Positions 8,742 to 17,780 are shown, counted from the first letter of the stretch. The stretch is 64,000 nucleotides of DNA from Streptomyces sp. CB01580 (GCF_001905795.1 NZ_LIXJ01000003.1:468332-532331), one strand, 5' to 3'. A program made the numbers and translations. Notes: a model not told the origin generated them from the sequence alone.

Positions 8742-9425
8742 TTGTCTTTTCTCACCATCGGTCATCGCGGAGTGATGGGTGTCGAGCCGGAGAACACCCT
8801 GCGGTCGTTCGTCCACGCGGAACGGGCCGGGATGGACGCGATCGAACTGGACCTGCACCTGAGCAAGGACGGCGCGCTGGCCGTCATGCACGACGCCGAC
8901 GTGGACCGCACGACGGACGGCAGCGGCCCGATCGTCGGGAAGACCCTCGCCGAACTGCGCGAGCTCGACGCCGGACAGGGCGAGCGGGTGCCGGTCTTCG
9001 AGGAGGTCCTCGATGCCGTGCGGTCCCCGCTCCAGGCGGAGATCAAAGACGCGGCGGCGGCCCGCGCGCTGGCGGAGGTGATGCTGCGGCGCGGCCTCGT
9101 CGAACGGGTCGAGGTCTCGTCGTTCCACGACGGGGCGGTCGCCGAGATCGCCCGGCTGGTGCCGGGGGTGAGGACCGTTCTCATCGCGAGCCGGCGGCAG
9201 GACGATGCGGTGGAGCGGGCGAAGGCGGTGGGTGCGGCGACGCTGGCGCTGAACATCCGCCGCCTCACCCTGGAGATGGTCGAGCGGGCGCACGCCGAGG
9301 GGCTGAAGGTCATCGGCTGGGTGGTGAACACCCAGGACCATCTGCGACTGGTACGCGCCCTGCGGCTGGACGGCGCCACCACGGACCATCCGGAGATCCG
9401 CCGCGCCGTCCGCTTCACCGCCTGA
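8742..9425 (+). CDS. Glycerophosphodiester phosphodiesterase family protein
   Basis: Encodes 227 aa, a compact TIM-barrel GDPD. Such enzymes hydrolyse glycerophosphodiesters to glycerol-3-phosphate and an alcohol. The metal and catalytic residues are visible: His8-Arg9 in IGHRGVMGVEPENT (with Glu of PENT), the acidic pair in IELDLHLSKDG with AVMHD, and Glu in LQAEIKDA. The start is TTG at 8742, chosen because the family N-terminus begins two residues before the first motif; GGAAGCGAG lies upstream. There is no signal peptide, so it should be cytosolic. Its stop codon directly abuts that of the convergent GNAT gene. Confidence 0.88.
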   Translation: MSFLTIGHRGVMGVEPENTLRSFVHAERAGMDAIELDLHLSKDGALAVMHDADVDRTTDGSGPIVGKTLAELRELDAGQGERVPVFEEVLDAVRSPLQAEIKDAAAARALAEVMLRRGLVERVEVSSFHDGAVAEIARLVPGVRTVLIASRRQDDAVERAKAVGAATLALNIRRLTLEMVERAHAEGLKVIGWVVNTQDHLRLVRALRLDGATTDHPEIRRAVRFTA

Positions 9426-9989
9426 TCAACACTCCGGCCGGACCAGGTTCTTGATCAGGAGTTCGAACGCGAGGTCGTCGCGCTGCGGGATGCCGAAGCG
9501 CTCGTCGCCGTAGGGGAACGGGCTCGTCCTTCCCGTACGGCGATAGCCGCGGCGCTCGTACCAGGCGATCAGCTCCTCCCGCACCGAGATCACGGTCATG
9601 TGCATCTCGGCCGCCCCCCAGTCCTCCCGTACGGCGCGCTCGGCCTCGGCGATGACCACCTTGCCGAGCCCGGCGCCCTGGAGGTCGGGGCGGACCGCGA
9701 ACATCCCGAAGTAGGCCGCGTCGCCCCGGCGTTCGAGCTGGCAGCAGGCGACGACCGCGCCGTCGCGCTCCACCACGAGCAGTCGGCTGCCAGGGGCCTC
9801 GACGACCTGGCGGACGCCGTCGGGGTCGGTGCGCTGCCCGTCGAGGATGTCCGCCTCGGTGGTCCACCCGACCCGGCTGGAGTCGCCCCGGTACGCCGAT
9901 TCGACCAGCGCCACGAGGACGGGAACATCGGCGTCGACCGCGTCGCGGAACGTCAGCCGTCCCGAATCCTGGGTGGGGGCCATGTCCAT
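9426..9989 (-). CDS. GNAT family N-acetyltransferase
   Basis: Encodes 187 aa. The acetyl-CoA site is clear in FAVRPDLQGAGLGKVVIAEAE, followed by MTVISVREELIAWYERRGY with the family's late Tyr. The acceptor is unknown. Two close ATGs (9989 and 9983) could serve; 9989 is nearer the GGAG at suitable distance. It is divergent from the VOC gene across 99 bp and convergent with the phosphodiesterase gene, where the stop codons touch to form TGATCA. Confidence 0.85.
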   Translation of the reverse strand: MDMAPTQDSGRLTFRDAVDADVPVLVALVESAYRGDSSRVGWTTEADILDGQRTDPDGVRQVVEAPGSRLLVVERDGAVVACCQLERRGDAAYFGMFAVRPDLQGAGLGKVVIAEAERAVREDWGAAEMHMTVISVREELIAWYERRGYRRTGRTSPFPYGDERFGIPQRDDLAFELLIKNLVRPEC

Positions 9990-10088
9990 GACGGCGATTC
10001 TCCGTTCCTCGGCTGCGGACGTGCCGCAGCAGCGTAACCCGGTGTCGCACGGCGGGCGGCGGGGTGGGGCAGGCATAGAGTCCGCCGC

Positions 10089-10475
10089 ATGGTTCATGTG
10101 CTGAGCAGCCGGATCCTGCTGCGTCCCACCGATCCCGAACGGTCGCGCGCCTTCTACGGGGAGTCGCTCGGACTGCCCGTGTACCGGGAGTTCGGGACCG
10201 GGCCCGAGCGGGGCACGGTCTACTTCCTCGGCGGCGGCTTCCTGGAGGTGTCCGGACGCGCGGACGGGCCGCCGGTGCCGAGTCTCGCGCTGTGGCTGCA
10301 GGTCGCGGACGTGCACGCGGCGCACGAGGAGCTGTCGGCCCGCGGGGTCGAGGTGCTGAGACCACCGCTGCGCGAACCGTGGGGGCTCGTCGAGATGTGG
10401 ATGCGCGACCCGGACGGGCACCGGATCGCCGTGGTGGAGGTCCCGGCGGACCATCCGCTGCGCCACCGCCCCTGA
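10089..10475 (+). CDS. VOC / glyoxalase-fold protein
   Basis: Encodes 128 aa of the vicinal oxygen chelate fold, two beta-alpha-beta-beta-beta units. Visible landmarks are SSRILLRPTDPERSRAFYGESLGLP, YFLGGGFLEVSG, VADVHAAHEELSARGVEV and the closing MRDPDGHRIAVVEV. Members include dioxygenases, glyoxalases and antibiotic-binding proteins; the residues do not fix a substrate. TAGAGT sits just before the ATG and no ribosome site is seen, so it may be leaderless. The TGA stop lies inside the left end of a long palindromic repeat. Confidence 0.75.
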   Translation: MVHVLSSRILLRPTDPERSRAFYGESLGLPVYREFGTGPERGTVYFLGGGFLEVSGRADGPPVPSLALWLQVADVHAAHEELSARGVEVLRPPLREPWGLVEMWMRDPDGHRIAVVEVPADHPLRHRP

Positions 10476-10643
10476 GAGCCTGTCGGGTGACCTCTGATCG
10501 GGCGGACGTGGCGTGGCACGCACGCTTCCGGCGTTGCCGAAATGCCCTAGTAGCTCCGCTACGAGGACATCCCGGCGCCTTGGGATCGCACGCACCACGC
10601 CACGTCCGCTCTCCGATCGAAGGTCACCCGACAGGCTCTGAGG
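10471..10643. mobile_element. 173-bp palindromic repeat (MITE-like), full copy
   Basis: The two ends are near-perfect inverted copies: CCTGAGAGCCTGTCGGGTGA from the left, and the same with one mismatch read inward from the right. The repeat continues inward through a GGACGTGGCGTGG block to an apical hairpin GTAGC-TCC-GCTAC at 10550-10562, so one strand can fold into a single long hairpin. No protein is encoded. A shortened relative occurs at 50671-50797. It sits between the VOC and MocR genes, which converge, and may also act as a terminator. Confidence 0.7.
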
Positions 10644-10717
10644 GACCGGCTCGGCATCCGCCACTCGGCGGCGGCCGCACGGCGACCGGCTCCGGCGGCG
10701 CGGGCCTCGGGGCGGCC

Positions 10718-12133
10718 TCAGCGCGGGGCGCGGCTGCGTCCGGCGCAGTCGACCAGCACGGGCAGGGCCCGCTCCAGGGCGCCGTCGTCGTCCGCGAACG
10801 GGAGGCGCAGGTGGTGCCGGAAACCGTCCACGGCGGAGAAGGCGGGACCCGGCACGATCAGGACGCCCGCACGGCGGGCCAGTTGTGCCGTGGCCTCGGC
10901 ATCGGCGCCGGGCATCTCCACCCAGAGGGCCGACCCCCCGGCAGGCCGTTCCCACCGCCATCCGGTCCCCTGCGCGCGCAGGAGACGTTCGGTCTCCGCC
11001 AGGCGTTCGCGCAGCCGGGAGCGGCGCCGGGCGCGGGCCTCGGGCAGTTGCTGGAGCAGACGCACGGCCAGCATCTGCTCGACCACCGGGCAGGACAGGT
11101 CGACGGACCTCTTGATGTCGGCCAGTCGGCGGACGACGGTCGTGGAGGAGCGGATCCAGCCCAGCCGCAGACCGCCCCAGAACAGCTTGGACAGGGTGCC
11201 GATGGTGGCGGACCCGGCGGGCGGCAGCCGGGAGGCCAGCGAGACGGGCGCCTCGTCGTGGTCCAGGGCCAGTTCCGCGTACGCGTTGTCCTCCACGGCG
11301 TACAGGCCCTGCTCGGTGAGAACGGCCGCCCAGGCCCGGCGCGTGTGCTCGTCCATGCTGCGCCCGGTGGGGTTGTGGACGGACGGCTGCAGATAGACGA
11401 GGCGTGGGCGCACGTGCCCGGACAGCCGGGCCAGGACGGCGGCGTCGCGGTGGGAGGCGTCGGCCGCCAGCGGGACCAGCCGGGCGCCGCGGGCCCGCAG
11501 GGCTTCGAGGGCGCCGCGATAGGTCGGGTCCTCGACGATCACGGTGTCCCCCGGCTCGACCAGTCCCTGGGTGATCAGCCAGACGGCCTGCTGGGACCCG
11601 GCGGTGACGAGGATCTGCTCCGGCGTGGTGGGCAGGCCGGCCGCGCGGTGGTAGCCGGCGATCGCCTCGCGCAGCTCGGGCAGCCCGTACGGCAGGTACC
11701 CGTCGTAGGCCAGCGCCGCGGTGAGGTCGCGGGCGGTCAGGGATCCGGCCGCCGACGCCACCATCGGCAGGCCGTCCAGCGCGCCGCTGGAGAGGTCGAT
11801 GCCGTCGTCCCTCGTGCCGAAACTGGCCAGCCGCCCCTCGGTCGCCGGTTCGCCCACGCCTCCCGATCCCCGCAGCCGGGAGCCGCTGCCCTGCCGGCTC
11901 TCCAGCCATCCGTCGGCCTCCAGCAGCCCGTACGCGGCCGTCACCGTGGAGCGGCCGACCCCGAGCGCGGTCGCGAGGGCCCGTTGCGAGGGCAGCACGG
12001 TGCCGGGAGCGACGTCCCCGCGCTCCGCCAGCTCCCGCAGCGCCTCGGCGAGCAGCTGCGGCAACGCGCCCGCGCCGCCCTTGGACCACCCGGTCAGCAG
12101 ACGCGACAGGCGGGTGGGAGGAATGCGGTCCAT
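10718..12133 (-). CDS. MocR-type regulator: GntR HTH fused to a PLP aminotransferase domain
   Basis: Encodes 471 aa. An N-terminal winged HTH (PLPQLLAEALRELAERG, PGTVLPSQRALATALGVGRSTVTAAYGLLEADGWL, roughly residues 23-80) is joined to an aspartate-aminotransferase fold with SSGALDGLP, VTAGSQQAVWLI, PTYRG, VHNPTGRSMD and the PLP lysine in GTLSKLFWGGLRLGWI. MocR proteins sense vitamin B6 or amino compounds and regulate neighbouring genes. It is divergent, across 104 bp, from the UPF0261/PEP-hydrolase operon, its likely target. The ATG at 12133 lacks a clear ribosome site. Confidence 0.88.
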   Translation of the reverse strand: MDRIPPTRLSRLLTGWSKGGAGALPQLLAEALRELAERGDVAPGTVLPSQRALATALGVGRSTVTAAYGLLEADGWLESRQGSGSRLRGSGGVGEPATEGRLASFGTRDDGIDLSSGALDGLPMVASAAGSLTARDLTAALAYDGYLPYGLPELREAIAGYHRAAGLPTTPEQILVTAGSQQAVWLITQGLVEPGDTVIVEDPTYRGALEALRARGARLVPLAADASHRDAAVLARLSGHVRPRLVYLQPSVHNPTGRSMDEHTRRAWAAVLTEQGLYAVEDNAYAELALDHDEAPVSLASRLPPAGSATIGTLSKLFWGGLRLGWIRSSTTVVRRLADIKRSVDLSCPVVEQMLAVRLLQQLPEARARRRSRLRERLAETERLLRAQGTGWRWERPAGGSALWVEMPGADAEATAQLARRAGVLIVPGPAFSAVDGFRHHLRLPFADDDGALERALPVLVDCAGRSRAPR

Positions 12134-12237
12134 GCGTTCATCATCACCCGGCACAGGCCAATTGCCCTCAAGTGGTCCTGGTCGCCCTCCGGCCGCGGGC
12201 ACATGATCGGGAGAACGCCGTTGCGAAGGAGCAGAAC

Positions 12238-13497
12238 ATGGCGACCGTCGTGCTCGTCGGAACACTGGACACCAAGGGAGCGGAGTACGCGTGGCTGTCG
12301 GCGCGGCTGCGCGAGTCGGGATGCGACGTCGTGCTCGTCGACGCGGGCGTGCTGCCGCCGCCGCAGGACGGCCCCGCGAGTGACGTCGACGCCGCCGCCG
12401 TGGCGCGGCGTGCCGGGCACGATCTGGACGCGCTGCGCGCCGCCGGAGACCGTGGGGCGGCCGTGACCGCCATGGCCGAGGGCGTCGAACTGGTCGTCGG
12501 CGACCTGCACCGGGAGGGGCGGCTGCACGCGGTCCTGGCGGTCGCCGGCAGCGGCGGCTCGTTCATCGCCGCCCGCGCCATGCAGGCGCTGCCCGTCGGC
12601 GTGCCGAAACTGCTGGTCTCCACCATGGCGAGCGGGGACGTGTCGCCGTACGTGGGCAGCAGCGACGTCACCATGATGTACAGCGTGGTCGACGTCGCGG
12701 GCATCAACTCGGTGTCGTCCCTGATCCTGGGGAACGCGGTGGCGGCGGCTGCCGGGATGGCCGCCCACCACGAGCGGAGCGTGAACCGGTCGCATCCGCA
12801 GGGACGGCCGCTGATCGGTGCCAGCATGTTCGGCGTGACCACGCCCGCGGTCGACGCCGCCCGGCGGCGTCTGGACGAGCTGGGTTACGAGGTGCTGGTC
12901 TTCCACGCCACGGGCGCGGGGGGACGGGCCCTGGAGAAGCTCGCCGCCGGGGGGTTCCTGGCGGGCGTCCTGGACCTGACGACCACCGAGCTCGCGGACG
13001 AACTGGTCGGCGGCGTGCTCAGCGCCGGGCCGGACCGGCTGACGGCGGCGGGCCGGGCGGGGCTGCCCCAGGTCGTGGCCCCCGGCGCCCTGGACATGGT
13101 CAACTTCGGCGCCCGCGAGACGGTTCCGGAACGCTTCGCCGAGCGCCGTCTCCTCGTCCACAACCCCACCGTGACCCTGATGCGCACCACCGCCGGCGAG
13201 ATGACGGAACTCGGCACCCTCATGGGGCGGAAGCTGGCCGCGGCCCAGGGCCCGGCGGCGGTCCTGTGGCCGCTGGGAGGGGTCTCCGCGGTGGACGCGC
13301 CCGGCGGACCGTTCCGGGATCCGGAGGCCGACACGGCCGGGCTCTCGGCCCTGCGCACGGCACTGGAGGGCAGTGCCGTCGAGCTGCGCGAGGTGGACGC
13401 GCATCTGAACGACCCGGCCTTCGCCGTGGCCGCCGCCGACCGTCTTCACCAGCTGATCTGTGCCCCCGCGGACCCGGAAACGGGCGTCCGCTCCTGA
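12238..13497 (+). CDS. UPF0261 / Tm-1-like ATP-binding domain protein
   Basis: Encodes 419 aa. It begins MATVVLVGTLDTKGAEYAWL, the family signature, and includes VAGSGGSFIAARAMQALPVGVPKLLVSTMASGD, then GMFGVTTPAVDAAR, FHATGAGGRALEKL and DMVNFGARETVPE. The same domain forms the N-terminal half of the tomato Tm-1 resistance protein; bacterial function is unsettled. The ATG at 12238 has AAGGAG at ideal spacing. The next gene encodes the domain that forms the C-terminal half of Tm-1, so the pair should work together. MocR control is inferred from the divergent layout. Confidence 0.85.
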   Translation: MATVVLVGTLDTKGAEYAWLSARLRESGCDVVLVDAGVLPPPQDGPASDVDAAAVARRAGHDLDALRAAGDRGAAVTAMAEGVELVVGDLHREGRLHAVLAVAGSGGSFIAARAMQALPVGVPKLLVSTMASGDVSPYVGSSDVTMMYSVVDVAGINSVSSLILGNAVAAAAGMAAHHERSVNRSHPQGRPLIGASMFGVTTPAVDAARRRLDELGYEVLVFHATGAGGRALEKLAAGGFLAGVLDLTTTELADELVGGVLSAGPDRLTAAGRAGLPQVVAPGALDMVNFGARETVPERFAERRLLVHNPTVTLMRTTAGEMTELGTLMGRKLAAAQGPAAVLWPLGGVSAVDAPGGPFRDPEADTAGLSALRTALEGSAVELREVDAHLNDPAFAVAAADRLHQLICAPADPETGVRS

Positions 13498-13635
13498 CCG
13501 GCGTCCGAGCCCGCACGGCGTGCCCGCGCCATGTGACCGCCCATGTCACGCGCGTCTCCTAGGCCCCGCGCGCCCGACAGAACTCGACCGCATCCGACCG
13601 ATCCCGAACGATCTCACCCGAACAGGAGTCCTTCC

Positions 13636-14460
13636 GTGAACCGCGACCAAGCCCTGGCCCGCCTGACCGCACAGGTCGGCGCCGGCAAGCCCGTCATCGG
13701 CGCAGGCGCGGGCACCGGCCTGTCCGCCAAGTGTGCGGAGGCCGGCGGCGTCGACCTGCTGATCATCTACAACTCCGGTCGCTACCGGATGGCCGGCCGC
13801 GGCTCGCTGGCGGGCCTGCTGCCCTACGGCGACGCCAACGCCATCGTCCTGGACATGGCGGGCGAGGTCCTCCCCGTGGTGCGGGACGTGCCCGTGCTCG
13901 CCGGGGTGTGCGGCACCGACCCGTTCCGGATCATGGGCAATTTCCTCGACCAGCTGAAGGCCGTCGGCTTCACCGGCGTGCAGAATTTCCCCACGGTCGG
14001 CCTGTACGACGGGAAGTTCCGCGAGAACCTGGAGGAGACCGGCATGGGCTTCGGCCTGGAGATCGACATGATCCGCCAGGCCCACGAGCGCGATCTGCTC
14101 ACCGCGCCCTACGTCTTCGACCCCGAGCAGGCCGCCGAGATGGCGCGGGCCGGCGCGGACGTCCTGGTCCCCCACGTCGGACTCACCACCAAGGGGTCCA
14201 TCGGCGCCGCCACCGCCCTCACGCTCGATCAGGCCGCCACGGCCGTGCAGGAGATGCACGACGCCGCCAAGCGTGTCAACCCCGACATCATCGTGCTCTG
14301 TCACGGCGGGCCCATCGCCGAGCCCGAGGACGCGCGCTACGTCCTGGAGCACACCACGGGCATCGCCGGGTTCTTCGGCGCCTCCTCCATGGAGCGGCTC
14401 CCCACCGAACGCGCCATCACGGAACAGGCGCGCGCCTTCAAGTCGCTCACGATCGGCTGA
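13636..14460 (+). CDS. Phosphoenolpyruvate hydrolase-like TIM-barrel protein
   Basis: Encodes 274 aa. The GTG start has AGGAG seven bases upstream. The TIM-barrel pattern is clear: [97 protein letters not shown] and [16 protein letters not shown]. The family is annotated as PEP hydrolase-like; actual chemistry is not certain. It lies 138 bp after the UPF0261 gene on the same strand and corresponds to the C-terminal half of plant Tm-1. Confidence 0.85.
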   Translation: MNRDQALARLTAQVGAGKPVIGAGAGTGLSAKCAEAGGVDLLIIYNSGRYRMAGRGSLAGLLPYGDANAIVLDMAGEVLPVVRDVPVLAGVCGTDPFRIMGNFLDQLKAVGFTGVQNFPTVGLYDGKFRENLEETGMGFGLEIDMIRQAHERDLLTAPYVFDPEQAAEMARAGADVLVPHVGLTTKGSIGAATALTLDQAATAVQEMHDAAKRVNPDIIVLCHGGPIAEPEDARYVLEHTTGIAGFFGASSMERLPTERAITEQARAFKSLTIG

Positions 14461-14500
14461 TCGAACGGGGAAGCACGGGGCCGGCCCGGACCGGGACGGC

Positions 14501-14538
14501 GGGGCGCGCGACGGGGAATGCTCCGCCGCGCGCTCCCC
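14501..14538 (+). terminator. Hairpin after the Tm-1-like operon
   Basis: GGGGCGCGCG (14501-14510) pairs with CGCGCGCTCCCC (14527-14538), with a small bulge, 40 bp after the stop codon. There is no T tract, as is usual in Streptomyces. Confidence 0.45.
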
Positions 14539-14621
14539 GTGTACTCCCGTGCGCCGCGTAGGACGTACCGTGCCCGGGCATCGACCCAGGGGACCGACTC
14601 GTGCGTCCAGGGGGGTGCGCT

Positions 14622-15221
14622 GTGCACGGACCGGCGATGTCCGGCTGGCTGCTGATGGCGTTGTGCGCGATGACGGGCGCATACTGCCTGCTGCGTACGC
14701 GCGGCGAGACCGGTGAGGGGCGCAGGGCCGCGCGCGCGGAGGCGCTGATGGGATTCGCCATGGCCGCCATGGCGGTGCCGACGGCCGTCATGACACCGCC
14801 CGCGTGGGGGTGGGCGGTGTACGCCGTGCTGTTCGGCACGGCCTCGGTGCGCGCTTTGTGGTTCTCCCGGCGCGGCGGGCACCATCTGCACCATCTGGTC
14901 GGGTCGTCGGCGATGGTCTACATGGCGTTGACGATGGCACCGGGCGGCGGGGGCGCGGACGGTCACGGCGGGCACGCGGATCACGCCACGGCCGCCTCGG
15001 CCGGGGGCATACCCCTGCTGACCGGGCTGTTGCTGGCCTACTTCGCGGCCTATGTACTGCGTGCGGGGGCCCGGTTGATACCGGTGACCGCGGGCGGCGG
15101 ACCGGCCGGGAACGGAATCGGCGGACCGACCGGGGTCGGCTGGGCGGCACGGCCGGAGCTCGCTCTCGCCTGCCGGATGACGATGGGGATCGCCATGTTC
15201 GCGATGCTGCTCACCGTATGA
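14622..15221 (+). CDS. DUF5134 membrane protein
   Basis: Encodes 199 aa. I recognise the Streptomyces DUF5134 family; function unknown. It shows about five hydrophobic helices (SGWLLMALCAMTGAYCLL, ALMGFAMAAMAVPTAVM, WAVYAVLFGTASVRAL, SSAMVYMALTMAP, PLLTGLLLAYFAAYVL) and a final MTMGIAMFAMLLTV. A His-rich loop (GHGGHADHATA) and HHLHHL might bind a metal such as copper; this is inference. The GTG at 14622 was chosen for the GGGGG six bases upstream. The M56 peptidase gene follows, a pairing common in Streptomyces. Confidence 0.75.
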   Translation: MHGPAMSGWLLMALCAMTGAYCLLRTRGETGEGRRAARAEALMGFAMAAMAVPTAVMTPPAWGWAVYAVLFGTASVRALWFSRRGGHHLHHLVGSSAMVYMALTMAPGGGGADGHGGHADHATAASAGGIPLLTGLLLAYFAAYVLRAGARLIPVTAGGGPAGNGIGGPTGVGWAARPELALACRMTMGIAMFAMLLTV

Positions 15222-15304
15222 GGAGCGCGGGGGCAAACCGTGGCGTGCGTCACTTGCCGTGCCCGGGCATACCGCGGGCCCCTCGACGCTCATAGGCTGA
15301 CGCC

Positions 15305-16240
15305 ATGTTGGTCTCCCTCGCACTGCTGTCGCTCGGTGCACTGGCCGCTGTCGTGACCCCGCGCCTGATGGCGCGGGCCCGGTGGCCGGAGCGGGAGCCG
15401 GTGGTCGCGCTGTGGGTGTGGCAGTGCGTGGTGGCCGGGGTGCTGTTGTCCTTCGCGCTGTCCATGACGTTCAGCGCGGCCGCGGCCTGGCAGGCGGTGC
15501 GCGGGCACGTGTTCGCGCCCGCGCCGCGGGCCGTGGTGGAGGCGTACGCGCTGGGCGACCACGACCGGTGGCCCGCGGCCATGGCCGTGCTGCTGGCGCT
15601 GGGCGGCGTATGGACGGCGGCGATGCTGGCCCGCGAGGTGCGCCGGGCCCGCGTGCGCCGGCGTCGGCGCAGGGCCGAACTGCTGGTGCGCTCCCCGCTG
15701 TTGCCCGGGGAGAAGCCCGGCAGCGGGCGGCTCGTCGTGCTGGAGGGCGAGCGTCCCGGTGCCTGGTGGCTTCCGGGCGCGGCGCCGCAGCTCGTCATCA
15801 CCACGGGGGCGCTCGGCCGCCTGAAGGGGCGTCAGCTTGATGCGGTGCTGGCCCATGAGCAGGGACACGCGAAGGCCCGGCACGACTGGCTGCTGCATTG
15901 TTCCGACGCACTGGCCACCGGATTCCCGCAGGTCCCGGTGTTCGCCGCCTTCCGCGACGAGATGCACCGGCTGGTCGAACTGGCCGCGGACGACGTGGCG
16001 TCGAAGCGGTTCGGACGGCTGACGATCGCCCTGGCGCTGGTGGAACTCAACGAGGACCGGGGGGTGTTCGGCCCGTCCCCCGCCGCCGACGCCCAGCTGC
16101 CGCTGCGCGTGAACCGGTTGCTGACTCCGGTGGAACGGCTCACCGCGGGCCGTCGGCTGCAACTGACCGCGGCGGCCGCCCTGGTGCCGGTGATTCCGCT
16201 CCTGGTGGCTTTCCTCCCGGGGCTCAGCGCGCTGCGATAG
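15305..16240 (+). CDS. M56 family membrane metallopeptidase
   Basis: Encodes 311 aa, with two N-terminal helices, a third near residue 100 and one at the C-terminus. The zinc motif HEQGHAKARHDWLLH lies at about residue 183, with VELAADDVA supplying a further acidic ligand. These are BlaR1/MecR1-like or HtpX-like integral membrane proteases. No sensor penicillin-binding domain and no BlaI-type repressor gene are present, so the substrate is not predictable. It follows DUF5134 by 83 bp. Confidence 0.85.
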   Translation: MLVSLALLSLGALAAVVTPRLMARARWPEREPVVALWVWQCVVAGVLLSFALSMTFSAAAAWQAVRGHVFAPAPRAVVEAYALGDHDRWPAAMAVLLALGGVWTAAMLAREVRRARVRRRRRRAELLVRSPLLPGEKPGSGRLVVLEGERPGAWWLPGAAPQLVITTGALGRLKGRQLDAVLAHEQGHAKARHDWLLHCSDALATGFPQVPVFAAFRDEMHRLVELAADDVASKRFGRLTIALALVELNEDRGVFGPSPAADAQLPLRVNRLLTPVERLTAGRRLQLTAAAALVPVIPLLVAFLPGLSALR

Positions 16241-16273
16241 CCGGGGCGGGGGGCTTTCCGCGAAGATCGCCTC

Positions 16274-16990
16274 ATGCCCCCACCACCCCCCGCTCCGCAG
16301 CCCCGAGCGCGTCGCTTCGTCACACCGTTCTGCGCGGCCGCGGTCTGCGCCGCAGTCGCCGTGGTCCTGCTGGTTCTGGTCGCCGTGCGCTGGTCGCCGC
16401 TGATGGCCGCGGACCTCTCGGTCGCGCGGGCCCTGCACCGCAGGGCGGTGACGGAACCCGGTCTCGTCCATGTGAACCGGATCCTGACCGACTGGGTGTG
16501 GGATCCGTGGACCATGCGCGCGCTGATCGCGGTGGCCGTGGTGGTGCTGTGGTGGCGCGGCGCGCGCGTGCTCGCGGGGTGGGTCGCCGTGACGAGCGTG
16601 CTGTGCACCGTCCTGCAGCAGGGGCTGAAGTCCGCGGTCGGACGTCAGCGCCCCCGATGGCCGGATCCGGTGGATTCCGCCCACTACGCGGCGTTCCCCT
16701 CCGGCCACGCGATGACCGCGATGGTGAGCTGCGCCCTGCTGCTGTGGCTGCTGCGCCGAAGCGGTCCGGGCCGGCCGGTGTGGCGGGCGGCACTGGCCGT
16801 GGCGGTGGTCTCGGTCGCCGGGGTCGGCGTCACCCGGCTCTACCTGGGGGTGCACTGGATGAGCGATGTGCTGGGCGGCTGGCTGCTGGGGGCGGCCCTG
16901 GCCGGGTTCTGCGTCGCCGGGTACGACCGGTACGAGCGGCGGGGCCGGTACGAGCGGTGCGGAAGGGCGGCCTTGCCCCGGCGTTCCTGA
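16274..16990 (+). CDS. PAP2 superfamily phosphatase (membrane)
   Basis: Encodes 238 aa with about five membrane helices. All three phosphatase motifs are intact: KSAVGRQRPRWPDP, the central FPSGHAMTAM with the catalytic His, and GVTRLYLGVHWMSDVLGG. Such enzymes dephosphorylate lipid phosphates or undecaprenyl pyrophosphate outside the membrane. The N-terminus is proline-rich and short. It lies 33 bp after the M56 gene and 19 bp before the HAD gene, so the four genes 14622-17711 may form one transcript. Confidence 0.88.
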   Translation: MPPPPPAPQPRARRFVTPFCAAAVCAAVAVVLLVLVAVRWSPLMAADLSVARALHRRAVTEPGLVHVNRILTDWVWDPWTMRALIAVAVVVLWWRGARVLAGWVAVTSVLCTVLQQGLKSAVGRQRPRWPDPVDSAHYAAFPSGHAMTAMVSCALLLWLLRRSGPGRPVWRAALAVAVVSVAGVGVTRLYLGVHWMSDVLGGWLLGAALAGFCVAGYDRYERRGRYERCGRAALPRRS

Positions 16991-17009
16991 ACCGGAAAGG
17001 ATCGCCCTC

Positions 17010-17711
17010 ATGCGAATCAAGGGTGTGCTCTTCGACTTCTCCGGGACCCTCTTCCGTATCGAACCGGTCCGGTCCTGGCTGCGCGCCGCCCTCGCCGAGC
17101 GCCGGGTGCCGATGGGCGAGGACGAGTTCGAGCGGTGCGCGCGGGAGCTGGAGGCGGCCGGGGCGCTGCCGGGCGGTCCGCCTCCCCTGCGGGTTCCCGA
17201 CGAGCTGGCCGGACTGTGGGCCGCCCGCGACGAGAGCGCGGAGCTCCACCGGCGGGCGTACACCGCCCTGGCCCGGCAGGTGGAGCTGCCGGACCCCGGG
17301 CTGTACGACGCGCTGTACGAGCGGCAGAGGAATCCCGCCGCCTGGCGGCCGTACCCGGACGCGACGGAGGTGCTCGGCGCGCTGCGCGAGAGCGGCACCC
17401 GCGTCGGTGTGGTCAGCAACATCGGCTGGGACCTGCGACCGGTCTTCCGGGCGCACGGCCTGGGCCCCCTGATCGACGCCTATGTGCTGTCGTACGAGCA
17501 CGGCGTCCAGAAGCCGGACGCACGTCTCTTCCACACGGCCTGCACACTTCTGGGGCTGGATCCGGCGGATGTGGTGATGGTCGGTGACGACCTTCACGCG
17601 GACGGCGGGGCGGCGGCGCTGGGCTGTGACGTGCGGTTCGTGCGCCATCTGCCGGTGGAGGAGCGGCCGGACGGGCTGCGGGCGCTCCGACTGGTGCCGG
17701 GCGCCGGCTGA
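17010..17711 (+). CDS. HAD-superfamily hydrolase
   Basis: Encodes 233 aa. Motif I is LFDFSGTLF, where the second catalytic acid position is Ser-Gly-Thr rather than DxT, motif II is VVSNIG, and motifs III and IV are QKPDARLF and MVGDDLHADGGAA. A helical cap lies between residues about 16 and 100. In most HAD phosphatases motif I is DxDxT; here it is DFSGT, as in several haloacid dehalogenase-like subfamilies, so the exact reaction is open. The ATG at 17010 follows GGAAAGGA. Confidence 0.82.
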   Translation: MRIKGVLFDFSGTLFRIEPVRSWLRAALAERRVPMGEDEFERCARELEAAGALPGGPPPLRVPDELAGLWAARDESAELHRRAYTALARQVELPDPGLYDALYERQRNPAAWRPYPDATEVLGALRESGTRVGVVSNIGWDLRPVFRAHGLGPLIDAYVLSYEHGVQKPDARLFHTACTLLGLDPADVVMVGDDLHADGGAAALGCDVRFVRHLPVEERPDGLRALRLVPGAG

Positions 17712-17780
17712 AGAACATGTGAGGGATGTCCCTGACGCACAATGGGTCGGATTTTCACACCAGGGCCTTAGCCTGTATGC

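Noticed and set aside
6793..8775. Large plus-strand frame opposite the DUF6421 gene
   Set aside because: Antisense shadow; the minus-strand frame is a recognisable family with promoter and ribosome site.
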